From Hydrogenophaga sp. (GTDB taxonomy: Bacteria > Pseudomonadota > Gammaproteobacteria > Burkholderiales > Burkholderiaceae_C), in NCBI RefSeq assembly GCF_026125785.1, contig NZ_JAHCKL010000006.1, forward strand, positions 124,001 through 188,000: 64,000 nucleotides of DNA. The letters are read 5' to 3'. The notes below the pieces were generated by a model. It saw nothing but the letters and a program-made list of their open reading frames with translations, was not told where the DNA came from and searched no databases. Below, in pieces: positions 16,206-24,744 of the stretch (position 1 is the stretch's first letter; each line of letters starts with the position of its first letter). Both the position numbers and the translations under genes were made by a program.

Positions 16206-17051
16206 ATGGCAGCCACCCACGCCCCGCGCATCGTCGAAACCGCCCATGGCCGCGTGCTCGTCTTCGATTCGGCCACCTATGTGGAGTCCTACGTGGCCTC
16301 CGCGCCAGGCACCATCGGCGACGTGGTGGTCAATGCGTCTTACAGCGGCGTGCTCTGCGCCCGCATGGTCATGTCGGCCAAGCCCAGTGCCGTGATCGGC
16401 CTGGACTGCGCCATCGGCAAGGACGGCGCCGGCATTGCCGGGCTCTGGTACTACGAAGCCTTGGGCGTGCCTTCCGCGGCCGTGGACGTGATGACCGCGG
16501 AAATGGGCAACGGCAGCGACCTCTACGACAACGGCATCGTGAGCCGGGTGAACGATGCCGCGCAGGCCCTGGGCATCGAACCTGGCATGAAGGCCAGCGA
16601 TGTCGCCCGCTACTTCCAGACCCGGGAGAAGAAGCCGGCGGTGTTCGAGCCGACCCGCCGCCGCGTCATCCACACCGCGTCCAACGGCCGCAGCATCGTC
16701 TGCACCGACTCCATCGCCTACGCCCTGCCCGAGGACAAGAACCGCAACGTGCTGTGCACCGCCGGTCATACCGGGCGCAGCGTGATCGGCTACTTCCGCG
16801 ACTACCGTCCCTGGGCCTTCATCTGCTCCGATGGCGGCGTGGGCAAGAACGACTCCGGCGTGTCCGCGCTGGAGGCGGTCGAACCCGACGGCATTCCCGG
16901 CGCCTCGGTGAGCGCACTCACCGCACGCATGGGTGACGGCCAGAGCACCTACTTCGACGGCGTCATCAGTGCCTGCAACCAGCCGGCGCGCGACAAGGGT
17001 GTGAAGGTGGGCCAGACGGCGAAGGAAGCCGCGCTGCTGTTGCTCGAGTGA
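16206..17051 (+). CDS. Conserved protein of unknown function with an internal tandem duplication
   Basis: 281 residues, no recognised family and no signal peptide. Two halves can be aligned by eye: residues about 62-137 (AVIGLDCAIGKDGAGIAG, GVPSAAVDVMTAEMGNG, YDNGIVS) and about 201-277 (AFICSDGGVGKNDSGVSA, GIPGASVSALTARMGDG, YFDGVIS). The repeat ends in GMKASDVA or GVKVGQTAKEAA. The conserved D/GxGK(D/N)xxG and M-G-(N/D)-G-x-x-x-Y motifs suggest a bilobed active or binding site. AAAGGA precedes the ATG by 7 bases. Its stop overlaps the GTG of the membrane protein downstream (GTGA), so the two probably function together. Head of the operon leading to the racemase and an MFS carrier. Confidence 0.75.
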   Translation: MAATHAPRIVETAHGRVLVFDSATYVESYVASAPGTIGDVVVNASYSGVLCARMVMSAKPSAVIGLDCAIGKDGAGIAGLWYYEALGVPSAAVDVMTAEMGNGSDLYDNGIVSRVNDAAQALGIEPGMKASDVARYFQTREKKPAVFEPTRRRVIHTASNGRSIVCTDSIAYALPEDKNRNVLCTAGHTGRSVIGYFRDYRPWAFICSDGGVGKNDSGVSALEAVEPDGIPGASVSALTARMGDGQSTYFDGVISACNQPARDKGVKVGQTAKEAALLLLE

Positions 17052-18463
17052 GTTCGCCAGCCGACGCCAGCGGCCCCGACGCACCAGCGGCCGGGCGCGC
17101 CACCCGCAGCGCGGTGCTGCTGGTGGCGGTGATGCTGGGCACCCTGGTCAATCTGTTCCACCCCCACCCGGGCGCAGTGGCCCTGGTGGGGGTGGCCGCG
17201 CTGGGCTTTCTGGTGCGCGAACGCTGGCGCATGCCGCCCAGCATCCGCCGCGTCACCACCGTGCTGGGCATCCTCACCGTGGTGCTGCTGCCGCTGGCGA
17301 ATGAGCCGTTCCAGAGCCTGAGCAGAGGCGTGGCCATCGGCGGCATGATGATTTCCGTGATCGCTTCGGTAACGCTGATGGCCCGCGCAGCGCTCAACAG
17401 CCCCAAGACCGACGTGGTGGCGCGCTACCTGCTCGGTTCGGGCCTGCGCAGCCGCTACCTGGTGCTTTCGCTGGCCTGCCAGCTCTTCGGCGGCCTGATG
17501 GGCATGGCCGGCGTGAGCATGCTGATGGACATGGCCGCCAAGGGCGAGGTCCCGGTGGACGAGGACCGGCAGGCCATGGTGGCCGCGCTCATGCGCAGCC
17601 TGGCCGCCGCGACGCTGTGGAGCCCGATGTTCAGCAACCTGACCATCCTGCTGGCGCTCTACCCGGGACTGAAATGGACGCTGGCCTTGCCGCTGTGCCT
17701 GGCCATGGCGGGATGCGCCATCGTTCTGGGCACCCTGCTCGACCTCTGGCGCCAGCGCGGCCGGGTGTACCCCGCCCGCGCGCCGCTGCCGCGCGGGCCC
17801 TTGTTGCGCGCCCTGGTACCCATGGTGCTGGCGATGGCGGGCTTCCTCGCGCTGGTGATCACCTTCACCCACACACTGCACGTGCCGGTGGTGGCCGGCC
17901 TGATCCTGCTGATCCCGCTGGTGGTGCTGGGCCTGCACACTCTGCAGTCGCCAGCGCCCCGGCGCCTGGCGCAGGCCACCGAACGCCTGCGCGAGGACTA
18001 CCTCAAGCTGCCGGCGCTGGCGGGCGAGGCCGCGCTGTTCATGGCCGCGGGCTGCGGCGGCACGGTGATCGCCAGCGTGATCCCCGCCAACTGGATCAGC
18101 GCCATCGGCGGGGTGCTGGCCCTCTCGCCCTTCCTGGCCTGTCTGGCGCTCATGGGCTTCATCCTCGCCCTGGCGATGATGGCGGTCCATCCGGTGCTCT
18201 CGGTGGTGCTGGTGGGGTCGGCGTTTCCACCGGAGATGGTGGGGCTGCCACCCATCATCCACATGGCCACGATCATGGTGGTCTGGGGCCTGGCCAGCTA
18301 TGCCACGCCGTTTTCCATGATGGCGCTGATGGCCAGCCGCTACTTCGGCTACCCGATCACGACCGTGACCCTCAGGCTCAACCGCGTCTTCGCCCCGCTG
18401 TACCTCACTCTCACCACGCTGTTCCTGGGCAGCATTGCCCTGCTCCAGCGCGGCCCCACCTGA
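17048..18463 (+). CDS. Polytopic membrane protein, possible ion-transporter-superfamily carrier
   Basis: 471 residues with about ten to twelve hydrophobic segments. GTG start at 17048 overlaps the stop of the duplicated protein by four bases. I do not recognise a named family. Two loop-rich regions, ATLWSPMFSNL in the first half and AGCGGTVIASVIPANW plus ASYATPFSMMA in the second, look like the re-entrant loops of carriers such as DASS, GntP or CitMHS (inference only). The cytoplasmic N-terminus is short and Pro/Ala-rich. Context suggests it moves a substrate or intermediate of the catabolic block, possibly gated or assisted by the duplicated protein. Confidence 0.72.
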   Translation: MSSPADASGPDAPAAGRATRSAVLLVAVMLGTLVNLFHPHPGAVALVGVAALGFLVRERWRMPPSIRRVTTVLGILTVVLLPLANEPFQSLSRGVAIGGMMISVIASVTLMARAALNSPKTDVVARYLLGSGLRSRYLVLSLACQLFGGLMGMAGVSMLMDMAAKGEVPVDEDRQAMVAALMRSLAAATLWSPMFSNLTILLALYPGLKWTLALPLCLAMAGCAIVLGTLLDLWRQRGRVYPARAPLPRGPLLRALVPMVLAMAGFLALVITFTHTLHVPVVAGLILLIPLVVLGLHTLQSPAPRRLAQATERLREDYLKLPALAGEAALFMAAGCGGTVIASVIPANWISAIGGVLALSPFLACLALMGFILALAMMAVHPVLSVVLVGSAFPPEMVGLPPIIHMATIMVVWGLASYATPFSMMALMASRYFGYPITTVTLRLNRVFAPLYLTLTTLFLGSIALLQRGPT

Positions 18464-18490
18464 ACTGCCTACACTGAAAGGACTTCAACC

Positions 18491-19591
18491 ATGGCCTCCA
18501 CCCTGTCCACCCGCGGCCCACTGGCCGGCCTGCGCGTCATCGAATTCGCTGGCATCGGCCCCGGCCCGTTCGCCTGCATGCTGCTCTCCGACATGGGCGC
18601 GGACGTCGTCACCATCGACCGCCCCACGCGCAAGCTGGGCGATGCCAACAACATCACCGGCCGGGGCCGCAGCGTCGTGATGGCCGATCTCAAGGACCCC
18701 GCCGCGCGCGAAGAGGTCATGGGTCTGCTGGAACACGCGGACGTGCTGATCGAAGGTTTCCGCCCCGGCGTGATGGAGCGGCTGGGCTTCGGGCCCGACG
18801 TGGTCGCCGCGCGCAATCCGCGCCTGGTCTATGGCCGCATGACCGGCTGGGGCCAGGAAGGTCCCCTGGCGCAAGCGGCCGGGCACGACATCAACTACAT
18901 CGCGCTCACCGGCGCGCTGCACGCCATCGGCCCGGCCGGCGGCGCGCCCACGCCGCCCTTGAACCTGGTAGGCGACTACGGGGGCGGCAGCCTGTACCTG
19001 GTGGTGGGCGTGCTGGCAGCGCTGCACGAAGCCCAGCGCTCGGGCAAGGGCCAGGTGGTGGATGCCGCCATGACCGACGGCGCGATCTCGCTCATGAGCA
19101 ACTTCATCTCGCACCAGCGCCGCGGCCTGTTCAAGGAAGAGCGCGGCAGCAACATGCTGGACGGCGGCTCACCCTACTACCGCGCCTACGAGACCTCGGA
19201 TGGCCAGCACATCTGCGTGGGCCCCATCGAACCCCAGTTCTTCAAGGAACTGTGCGAGCGCGTCGGCCTGCCAGCCGAGTTGCATGGCGTGCAGACCGAC
19301 CGCTCCCGCTGGCCCGAGATGCACGCCGCCTTCGAGCGCATCTTCCGCACGAAGACGCGCACCGAGTGGGTGGATCTGCTGGAGGGCACCGACGTCTGCT
19401 TCGCCCCGGTGCTGCCACTCAGCGAAGTGCCTGCCCATCCCCACAACGTGGCCCGGCAGGCCTTCGTGGACGTGGAGGGCGTGAGCCATCCGGCGCCCGC
19501 ACCCCGCTTCTCCCGCACCCCCTCGGCCATCCAGGGCCCCACGCCCTCGGCGGCGGCGACGGCGGCCGACGTGAAGGCACGCTGGGCGTGA
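18491..19591 (+). CDS. Alpha-methylacyl-CoA racemase (CaiB/BaiF, type III CoA-transferase fold)
   Basis: 366 residues. The opening GLRVIEFAGIGPGPFACMLL is diagnostic for the AMACR/MCR branch. His132 (GHDINY), Asp162 (GDYGGG) and Glu247 (PIEPQF) have the same mutual spacing as the catalytic His126, Asp156 and Glu241 I recall for mycobacterial MCR, so this should epimerise the alpha carbon of 2-methyl-branched acyl-CoAs rather than transfer CoA. Asp190 in GQVVDAAM keeps the general family position. The following MFS gene starts with GTG overlapping its stop. The enzyme is needed when a pathway must convert 2R-methylacyl-CoA to 2S, as in isoprenoid and sterol side-chain degradation. Confidence 0.88.
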   Translation: MASTLSTRGPLAGLRVIEFAGIGPGPFACMLLSDMGADVVTIDRPTRKLGDANNITGRGRSVVMADLKDPAAREEVMGLLEHADVLIEGFRPGVMERLGFGPDVVAARNPRLVYGRMTGWGQEGPLAQAAGHDINYIALTGALHAIGPAGGAPTPPLNLVGDYGGGSLYLVVGVLAALHEAQRSGKGQVVDAAMTDGAISLMSNFISHQRRGLFKEERGSNMLDGGSPYYRAYETSDGQHICVGPIEPQFFKELCERVGLPAELHGVQTDRSRWPEMHAAFERIFRTKTRTEWVDLLEGTDVCFAPVLPLSEVPAHPHNVARQAFVDVEGVSHPAPAPRFSRTPSAIQGPTPSAAATAADVKARWA

Positions 19592-20820
19592 GCAGCGAGC
19601 CCGCCACCACGGCCACGTCGTCGCCCGCCGACGACGCGCAGCGCGACAGCACCATCCTGCTGATGGCCTGCGCGGCCTTCTTCAGCGGCGCCGCCCTGCG
19701 CATCAGCGACGGCCTGCTGCCCCGGCTGGCGCGCGACTTCAGCATCACCCCTGGTGCCGCCGGCCAGGTGGTGATCAGTTTCTCGGTGGCCTATGGCCTG
19801 ATGCAACTGGTGTTCGGCCCCCTGGGCGACCGCTACGGCAAGGCCCGGTTGATGTGCCTGGCCCTGTTCGGCTGCGCGGCGGGCGCGCTCGCCTCGGCGC
19901 TGGCACCGGGCTTCGACGCACTGGTCTGGTCGCGCATGGCCTGGGGCATGGCCGCCGCCGGGGTGATCCCGCTGGCCATGGCGTGGATCGGCGACAACGT
20001 GCCGTATGCCCAACGCCAGGCGACGCTGGCACGCTTCCTCACCGGCACCCTATCCGGCATGATGGCCGGACAGCTCGCGGGTGGCCTGTTCGCCGATCTG
20101 GCGGCCGGCTGGCGCGGCGCCTTCTTCACACTCGCCGCCGGTTTCACGCTGGTGGCAGGCCTGCTGCTCTCGCGCGTGCGCCGCATGCCCACGCAGCAGA
20201 CCAGCGCCACGCACACGGGCGGCGCCTTCTTCTTTCTGCGCAATCTGCAGGCCGTGCTGCAGATTCCCTGGGCGCGCCGTGTGCTGCTCGCGGTCGCTGC
20301 CGAAGGCGTCTTCCTGCTCGGTCCGATGGCCTTCCTGCCCACCTACCTGCACACCCGCCACGGCCTCACGCTGGCGCTGGCCTCGGGCCTGATCGCGCTC
20401 TACGCCGTGGGCGGCCTGGTCTATGCCTTGAGCGCGCGCCGTCTGGTGGCTTCGCTGGGCGAGCGCCGCATGGTGTTCGTGGGCGGCATTCTCATGGCCG
20501 CGGCCTACCTTTCGCTGTGGCTCTCGCCCTGGTGGATCGCCGCCGGCCCGATCGCCCTGCTGATGGGCTTTGGCACCTACCTGTTCCACAACACACTGCA
20601 GACACATGCGACGCAGATGGCACCGGCTTCGCGCGGCACGGCGGTGGCGCTGTTCGCGTTCTGCCTGTTCGGAGGCCAGGCGCTGGGCGTCACGCTCTCG
20701 GGCTGGACGATCGACCACCTGGGCTACGCCCCCATGCTGCTGACCGCTGCCGGCGCCCTGCTGCTCACCGGCTGGGCATTCGCCCGCGCGCTCGCCCGCC
20801 GGCCCTCTGCAGCGGGTTGA
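19588..20820 (+). CDS. MFS transporter
   Basis: 410 residues and twelve predicted membrane segments. The GTG at 19588 overlaps the racemase stop (GTGA) and gives an N-terminus of normal length for the family; the open frame extends upstream inside the racemase gene without meaning. The loop between helices 2 and 3 carries FGPLGDRYGKARLM, the standard MFS motif A. Shape resembles DHA1-type carriers (arabinose efflux/AraJ-like). Being coupled to the racemase, it is more likely an uptake or efflux carrier for pathway compounds than a drug pump; direction cannot be told. Confidence 0.87.
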   Translation: MSSEPATTATSSPADDAQRDSTILLMACAAFFSGAALRISDGLLPRLARDFSITPGAAGQVVISFSVAYGLMQLVFGPLGDRYGKARLMCLALFGCAAGALASALAPGFDALVWSRMAWGMAAAGVIPLAMAWIGDNVPYAQRQATLARFLTGTLSGMMAGQLAGGLFADLAAGWRGAFFTLAAGFTLVAGLLLSRVRRMPTQQTSATHTGGAFFFLRNLQAVLQIPWARRVLLAVAAEGVFLLGPMAFLPTYLHTRHGLTLALASGLIALYAVGGLVYALSARRLVASLGERRMVFVGGILMAAAYLSLWLSPWWIAAGPIALLMGFGTYLFHNTLQTHATQMAPASRGTAVALFAFCLFGGQALGVTLSGWTIDHLGYAPMLLTAAGALLLTGWAFARALARRPSAAG

Positions 20821-20827
20821 ACCAGGC

Positions 20828-21982
20828 TCAGCGGTGGCGGCCGGCGTAAACGCCACCGCCTGCCAGCACCACCGCGCCGATCCAGAACATCACGCCTACG
20901 CCCAGCGCGGCGCCCAGCGCACCGAACACCAGGGGCAGGAAGGTCTGGCTGGCACTGGTCAGCGTGGAGCGCACGCCCACCGCCTCACCCGCGCGGCCCG
21001 CGGGCGCCGTCACGTGCAGCAGGTTCATGGCCATCGGCTGACCGCAGCCGAGCGCCAGTCCCAGCGCGAAGGACGCCGGCAACATGGCGGCGAAGCTGTC
21101 GGCCATGGGAAACAACAGGTAGCCCACGGCGGTGACGAACAGCGCCCAGCGCAGCGTGCGCCACTGCCCCGGCCCCGCCGACAGGTAGGGCAAAAAGATG
21201 CGAATGACGAAAGTACCGACGCCGAACGCGCCCATGAGCAGGCCGATGGCGGTGGCGCTCAGTCCGGAGCGCGCGCCGTGCAGCGGCACCAGAAAGGAAA
21301 ACAGGTCCCAGCCCATGGACAGCAGCCCGCTGACCACGAACACCGCGCGCAGCGGCGGGTGACGCAGCAGGTCGACCACCGAGCGGCGCGCCTCGCCGGC
21401 AGGCACCCGCGGCCGCACGGCTTGCCCCTGGCGCATGGAAGCCAGCGCATAGAGAGAAGCCAGCGAACAGACCGCGGCGAGCGTGAAGGCGGCCCGGTAG
21501 CCCAGATGGTCGATGGCCAGGCCGCACATCAGCGGCCCGACCAGGCCCGAGACCGAGAAGCCCATGGCCAGCCAGGAAAAAGCGCGGGTGAGTTCCTCGG
21601 GACGTGACTGCTGGCCAATGGCGTTGTTCACCGCGACGTGCGCCAGCATGTAGCCGGTGCCAATCAGCACACTGGCCACGCACAGCACCGGGATGCCGGG
21701 CCACCACGCCGCCAGCAGCGCCCCGGCGCCCCCCATGGCCAGGCCGGCCGAGGCGGGCTTCATGAAACCCAGGGTGTCGGACCAGCGGCCGATGCGCACC
21801 GCCAGGAACATGGGCACCACCATGAGCAGCCCCATCACCAGGCCGATGGCGGCGGGCGAGGCCTGCAGCGCCACCGCCTGCAGCGTCAGCGTGAAGCGCC
21901 CGCCGGCGAAGGCCACATGGCCCAGCACCAGCAGGCCGATCAGCCGAAGGGGAATGGAAGAGCCTATTTCACGTACCGCCAC
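20828..21982 (-). CDS. MFS transporter, translationally coupled to the second DUF35 gene
   Basis: 384 residues, about twelve membrane segments. The frame has no ATG near the expected N-terminus. I propose the GTG at 21982, inside the last codons of the DUF35 gene (19-base overlap), which gives a short cytoplasmic lead before the first helix (PLRLIGLLVLGHVAFAGG). The region GRWSDTLGFMKPASAG between helices 2 and 3 is a degenerate motif A. Convergent with the other MFS gene, 7 bases apart. Substrate unknown; the operon order aldolase-like, DUF35, MFS suggests it handles the compound those enzymes use. Confidence 0.82.
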   Translation of the reverse strand: MAVREIGSSIPLRLIGLLVLGHVAFAGGRFTLTLQAVALQASPAAIGLVMGLLMVVPMFLAVRIGRWSDTLGFMKPASAGLAMGGAGALLAAWWPGIPVLCVASVLIGTGYMLAHVAVNNAIGQQSRPEELTRAFSWLAMGFSVSGLVGPLMCGLAIDHLGYRAAFTLAAVCSLASLYALASMRQGQAVRPRVPAGEARRSVVDLLRHPPLRAVFVVSGLLSMGWDLFSFLVPLHGARSGLSATAIGLLMGAFGVGTFVIRIFLPYLSAGPGQWRTLRWALFVTAVGYLLFPMADSFAAMLPASFALGLALGCGQPMAMNLLHVTAPAGRAGEAVGVRSTLTSASQTFLPLVFGALGAALGVGVMFWIGAVVLAGGGVYAGRHR

Positions 21983-22425
21983 TGCAGCAGTGTATAGGGC
22001 GGCTGTGCGTCGGCATGGTGCTCGAACACGCCTTCCACCACGGCACCGATGCGCACCTCGGCCTTGGGGTCGCCGAGCAGGTTGCCCAGCATCCGCACGC
22101 CTGGCGCGCCATCGATCTCGACCACCACCACCAGGTAGGGCCCATGGTCGTTCAGGCAGGGATGCACCGGGTGCCAGACGCGCTCCCAGCTGTAGATGCG
22201 GCCGCGCGGTGCCACCGCCTCGAACGGCGGGTCGATGGCGTGGCAGCCATGGCAGATCCACTCGGGACCGTGCTGCCAGGTGCCACAGGCCTTGCAGTGC
22301 TGGACCATGACGCGGTTCTCGCGCAGGCCGTTCCAGAACGGCGCGGACAGGCCGTCGCCCTCGGAAACGGGGATCGGCAGGCCGGCCGGCAGGTAGGACT
22401 CGTTGGTGACGTTGGTATTGCTCAT
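21964..22425 (-). CDS. DUF35 OB-fold/zinc-ribbon protein, partner of the Ltp2-like protein
   Basis: 153 residues. Zinc ribbon C44-x2-C47 and C58-x2-C61, then an OB-fold with GRIYSWERVWHPVHP. The arrangement matches ChsH2-type DUF35 proteins that bind Ltp2-type aldolases. It starts 9 bases after the thiolase-like stop on the same strand; the frame is open further upstream but those codons lie within the thiolase-like gene. Together with 22434-23615 it forms the second thiolase-like/DUF35 module of the block. Confidence 0.88.
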   Translation of the reverse strand: MSNTNVTNESYLPAGLPIPVSEGDGLSAPFWNGLRENRVMVQHCKACGTWQHGPEWICHGCHAIDPPFEAVAPRGRIYSWERVWHPVHPCLNDHGPYLVVVVEIDGAPGVRMLGNLLGDPKAEVRIGAVVEGVFEHHADAQPPYTLLQWRYVK

Positions 22426-22433
22426 GGTGGCGC

Positions 22434-23615
22434 TCACAGCGTGGCCTCCGAACCCAGAAGAAGATTGCTCACCGGCGTGACCATGGGCCCGCCGATCACC
22501 AGGGCCACGTCGTTGCGCGGCGCCTGCGACGTGGAGGTGCCGCGCACCTGGCGCACGGCCTCCAGCACCAGCTCGAAGCCGTGCATGTAGCACTCGGCCA
22601 GGTTGCCGCCGCTGGTATTGAGCGGCAGCTTGCCGTTGGGCGCGATCAGGTTCTCCAGTTGCAGGAAGTCGTTCGCCTCCTCCGGTTTGAAAAAGCCGTG
22701 CTCGGCCAGCGCCATGAGCACGCCACCGGTGAAGTTCTCGTAGCTCTGCACCACGCCCACGTCCTTGGGGCCCATGCCGGCCATACGGTACATGTTGGGC
22801 GCCACGGTGGAGAAGCTGGAACTGGCGTAGTTGGGCTGGTTGTGCGCGTTGGCACCCACGCGGTAGTCCGATCCGGTCGCGGCGCCCAGGATGTACACCG
22901 GGCGGTTGGGAAAGTCCTTCGCGCGTTCGGCCGGCACCATGATCACGGCGGCCGCACCGTCGTTCTCCATGCAGCAGTCGAACAGGTGGAAGGGCTCGAC
23001 GATCCAGCGCGAGTTGTCGTACTTGTCCGCGTCCAGCGGCTTGCCGTGCATCACCGCGCGCGGATTGGCTTGCGCATGGTGGTAGGAAGCCATGGCGATG
23101 GCACGCAGCGCTTCCTGCTTCACGCCGTTCTCATGCATGAAGCGGCGCGCCTTCATGGCGAACTTCTGCCCCGGGGACAGCACGCCGTACGGCGCCTGGT
23201 AGGCCATGTCGCTGGAGATGGTGGGCGCGGTAGGCGCCTTGCCGAAGCGGCCGAACTGGCCTTGCGCCAGCGCCCGGAACGCCACCACGCAGTCGGCCAG
23301 GCCGGATGCGATGGCTGCGGCGCCGTTGGCCACCGCGCCGCAGCAGCCGCCACCGCCGCCGCCCCACTGCATGGTGGTGGAACGCAACTGCTTCATGCCC
23401 AGCGCAGCGGCCAGGCGCGACGGGTCGTTGCGGTCGTTGGAGTACGAGGCCACGCCATCGATGTCGCGCGGGTCCATGCCCGCGTCCTTGGCGGCCGCCA
23501 GCACCGCCTTGAGCGCGAGCTTGAACTCCGCGTCCGGCGACTGGGAATGCTTGTAGTAGGCGGTCTCGCCGATGCCGACGATGGCAACGCGCCCCCTCAA
23601 TGAGTTGTCTGTCAT
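22434..23615 (-). CDS. Thiolase-superfamily protein of the Ltp2 (side-chain aldolase) type
   Basis: 393 residues from the ATG at 23615, chosen because CAGGA lies about 8 bases upstream and because the in-frame ATG at 23651 would abut the palindrome at 23651-23665. The active-site loop is glycine-rich (residues 85-90) with no ASG-type thiolase Cys context; VVAFRALAQGQFGRFG recalls the YRA-x(n)-RFG segment of Ltp2. Tyr292 in SYENFT and Tyr343 in AECYMHG are candidate catalytic tyrosines, since Ltp2/ChsH2 aldolases use tyrosines instead of Cys/His (literature knowledge, positions not aligned by software). Probably cleaves a beta-hydroxyacyl-CoA by retro-aldol reaction. Confidence 0.83.
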   Translation of the reverse strand: MTDNSLRGRVAIVGIGETAYYKHSQSPDAEFKLALKAVLAAAKDAGMDPRDIDGVASYSNDRNDPSRLAAALGMKQLRSTTMQWGGGGGGCCGAVANGAAAIASGLADCVVAFRALAQGQFGRFGKAPTAPTISSDMAYQAPYGVLSPGQKFAMKARRFMHENGVKQEALRAIAMASYHHAQANPRAVMHGKPLDADKYDNSRWIVEPFHLFDCCMENDGAAAVIMVPAERAKDFPNRPVYILGAATGSDYRVGANAHNQPNYASSSFSTVAPNMYRMAGMGPKDVGVVQSYENFTGGVLMALAEHGFFKPEEANDFLQLENLIAPNGKLPLNTSGGNLAECYMHGFELVLEAVRQVRGTSTSQAPRNDVALVIGGPMVTPVSNLLLGSEATL

Positions 23616-23650
23616 CGGGCGTCCTGGATGGTGAATAAGTTCATTGTTCA

Positions 23651-23665
23651 AATGGATGGACCAAT
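23651..23665. promoter_or_regulatory. Operator-like palindrome AATGG-N5-CCAAT between divergent units
   Basis: Core TGG-ATGGA-CCA with AT flanks. It lies 35 bases before the Ltp2-like gene and 53 bases before the cyclase-family gene. A TATACT -10 for the rightward gene is at 23680-23685, which puts the palindrome over its -35 region. Confidence 0.6.
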
Positions 23666-23718
23666 ACTAGCATACGATCTATACTCATTCCGGCAAATCA
23701 ACCAGGAGACACCTCGAC

Positions 23719-24738
23719 ATGCGATGGAAGAACCGGCCCGAAGGCTCGAACTGGGGCGACTTCGGCGACGACGACCAGATCGGGCGCATGAACCTGATCA
23801 CCCCTGCGCGGCGGCTGGCCGCGGTGCGCGAAGTGACCGAAGGACTGGCCTTTTCCCTGAGCCTGCCGCTGGACTACCCCGGCGGAGCGGACCTCGTGCC
23901 CAGCCGGCGAGCACCGCGCATCGAGGCCACGCGCCGCGCCACCGGCGAGTACAGCTACAACTTCTGCTTCTCCTGCCAGAACCACTCGCTGTTCGACATC
24001 ACCTCGGACGACGCGGTGACCATCTGCACCCAGTATTCCACGCAATGGGACTCGCTGGCGCACTGGGGCCAGGAGTTCGACGCCGACGGCGACGGCGTGG
24101 CCGAGCCCGTCTACTACAACGGCTGGCGCGCGGGTGAGCATGTGCTCGGACCGGACCAGCCCGGTGGCCCGTTCGCCCGCAAGCTCGGCATGGAAACCCT
24201 GGCCGAAACCGGCGCGCAAGGGCGCGGCGTGATGGTGGACCTGGCGGCCATCTACGGTGAGCAGCAGGTGGCCGTGGGCTACGACGCCCTCATGCGCGCG
24301 CTGGAACGCCAGAAGACCGTCGTCGAGGCCGGCGACTTCCTCTGCCTCTACACCGGCTGGGCCGACATGGTGCTGGCCATGAACAAGCAACCCGACTTCG
24401 ACCGCCTCAAGAAGTCCTGCGCGGTACTCGACGGCAACGACAAGGCCTTGCTCAACTGGATCACCGACAGCGGCCTGGTCGCCATCTGCGCCGACAACCT
24501 GGGCGTGGAAGCCGTCACCAGCGCCGCCAACGCGGGCGGCGGCCCCAAGCATTCGATGATGCCCCTGCACGAGCACTGCCTGTTCAAGCTGGGCATCTTC
24601 CTGGGCGAGATCTGGTACTTCGGCCAGATCGGCCCCTGGCTGCGCCAGCACGGGCGCAGCCGCTTCCTGCTGACCGCGCCACCACTGCGCCTGCCGGGCC
24701 TGGTCGGTTCGCCGCCCATGCCTGTGGGCACGGTGTGA
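23719..24738 (+). CDS. Cyclase-family hydrolase (kynurenine formamidase-like fold)
   Basis: 339 residues, longer than typical bacterial KynB (about 210) but in the range of cyclase-family enzymes from catabolic clusters. The family metal motif H-x-G-T-H-x-D-x-P-x-H is altered here to STQWDSLAHWG, so the first His/Thr ligands are missing while Asp and His remain; HSMMPLHEHCLFKLGI near the C-terminus supplies further His and Glu. CAGGAGA precedes the ATG by 7 bases. Probably opens a lactone, amide or cyclic ketone-derived ring. The altered motif means activity should be tested rather than assumed. Confidence 0.82.
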   Translation: MRWKNRPEGSNWGDFGDDDQIGRMNLITPARRLAAVREVTEGLAFSLSLPLDYPGGADLVPSRRAPRIEATRRATGEYSYNFCFSCQNHSLFDITSDDAVTICTQYSTQWDSLAHWGQEFDADGDGVAEPVYYNGWRAGEHVLGPDQPGGPFARKLGMETLAETGAQGRGVMVDLAAIYGEQQVAVGYDALMRALERQKTVVEAGDFLCLYTGWADMVLAMNKQPDFDRLKKSCAVLDGNDKALLNWITDSGLVAICADNLGVEAVTSAANAGGGPKHSMMPLHEHCLFKLGIFLGEIWYFGQIGPWLRQHGRSRFLLTAPPLRLPGLVGSPPMPVGTV

Positions 24739-24744
24739 GGGTGG

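Noticed and set aside
23615-23651. Upstream start (ATG at 23651) for the Ltp2-like gene
   Set aside because: It abuts the palindrome at 23651-23665, lacks a ribosome site and adds 12 residues without family similarity; ATG 23615 has CAGGA upstream.
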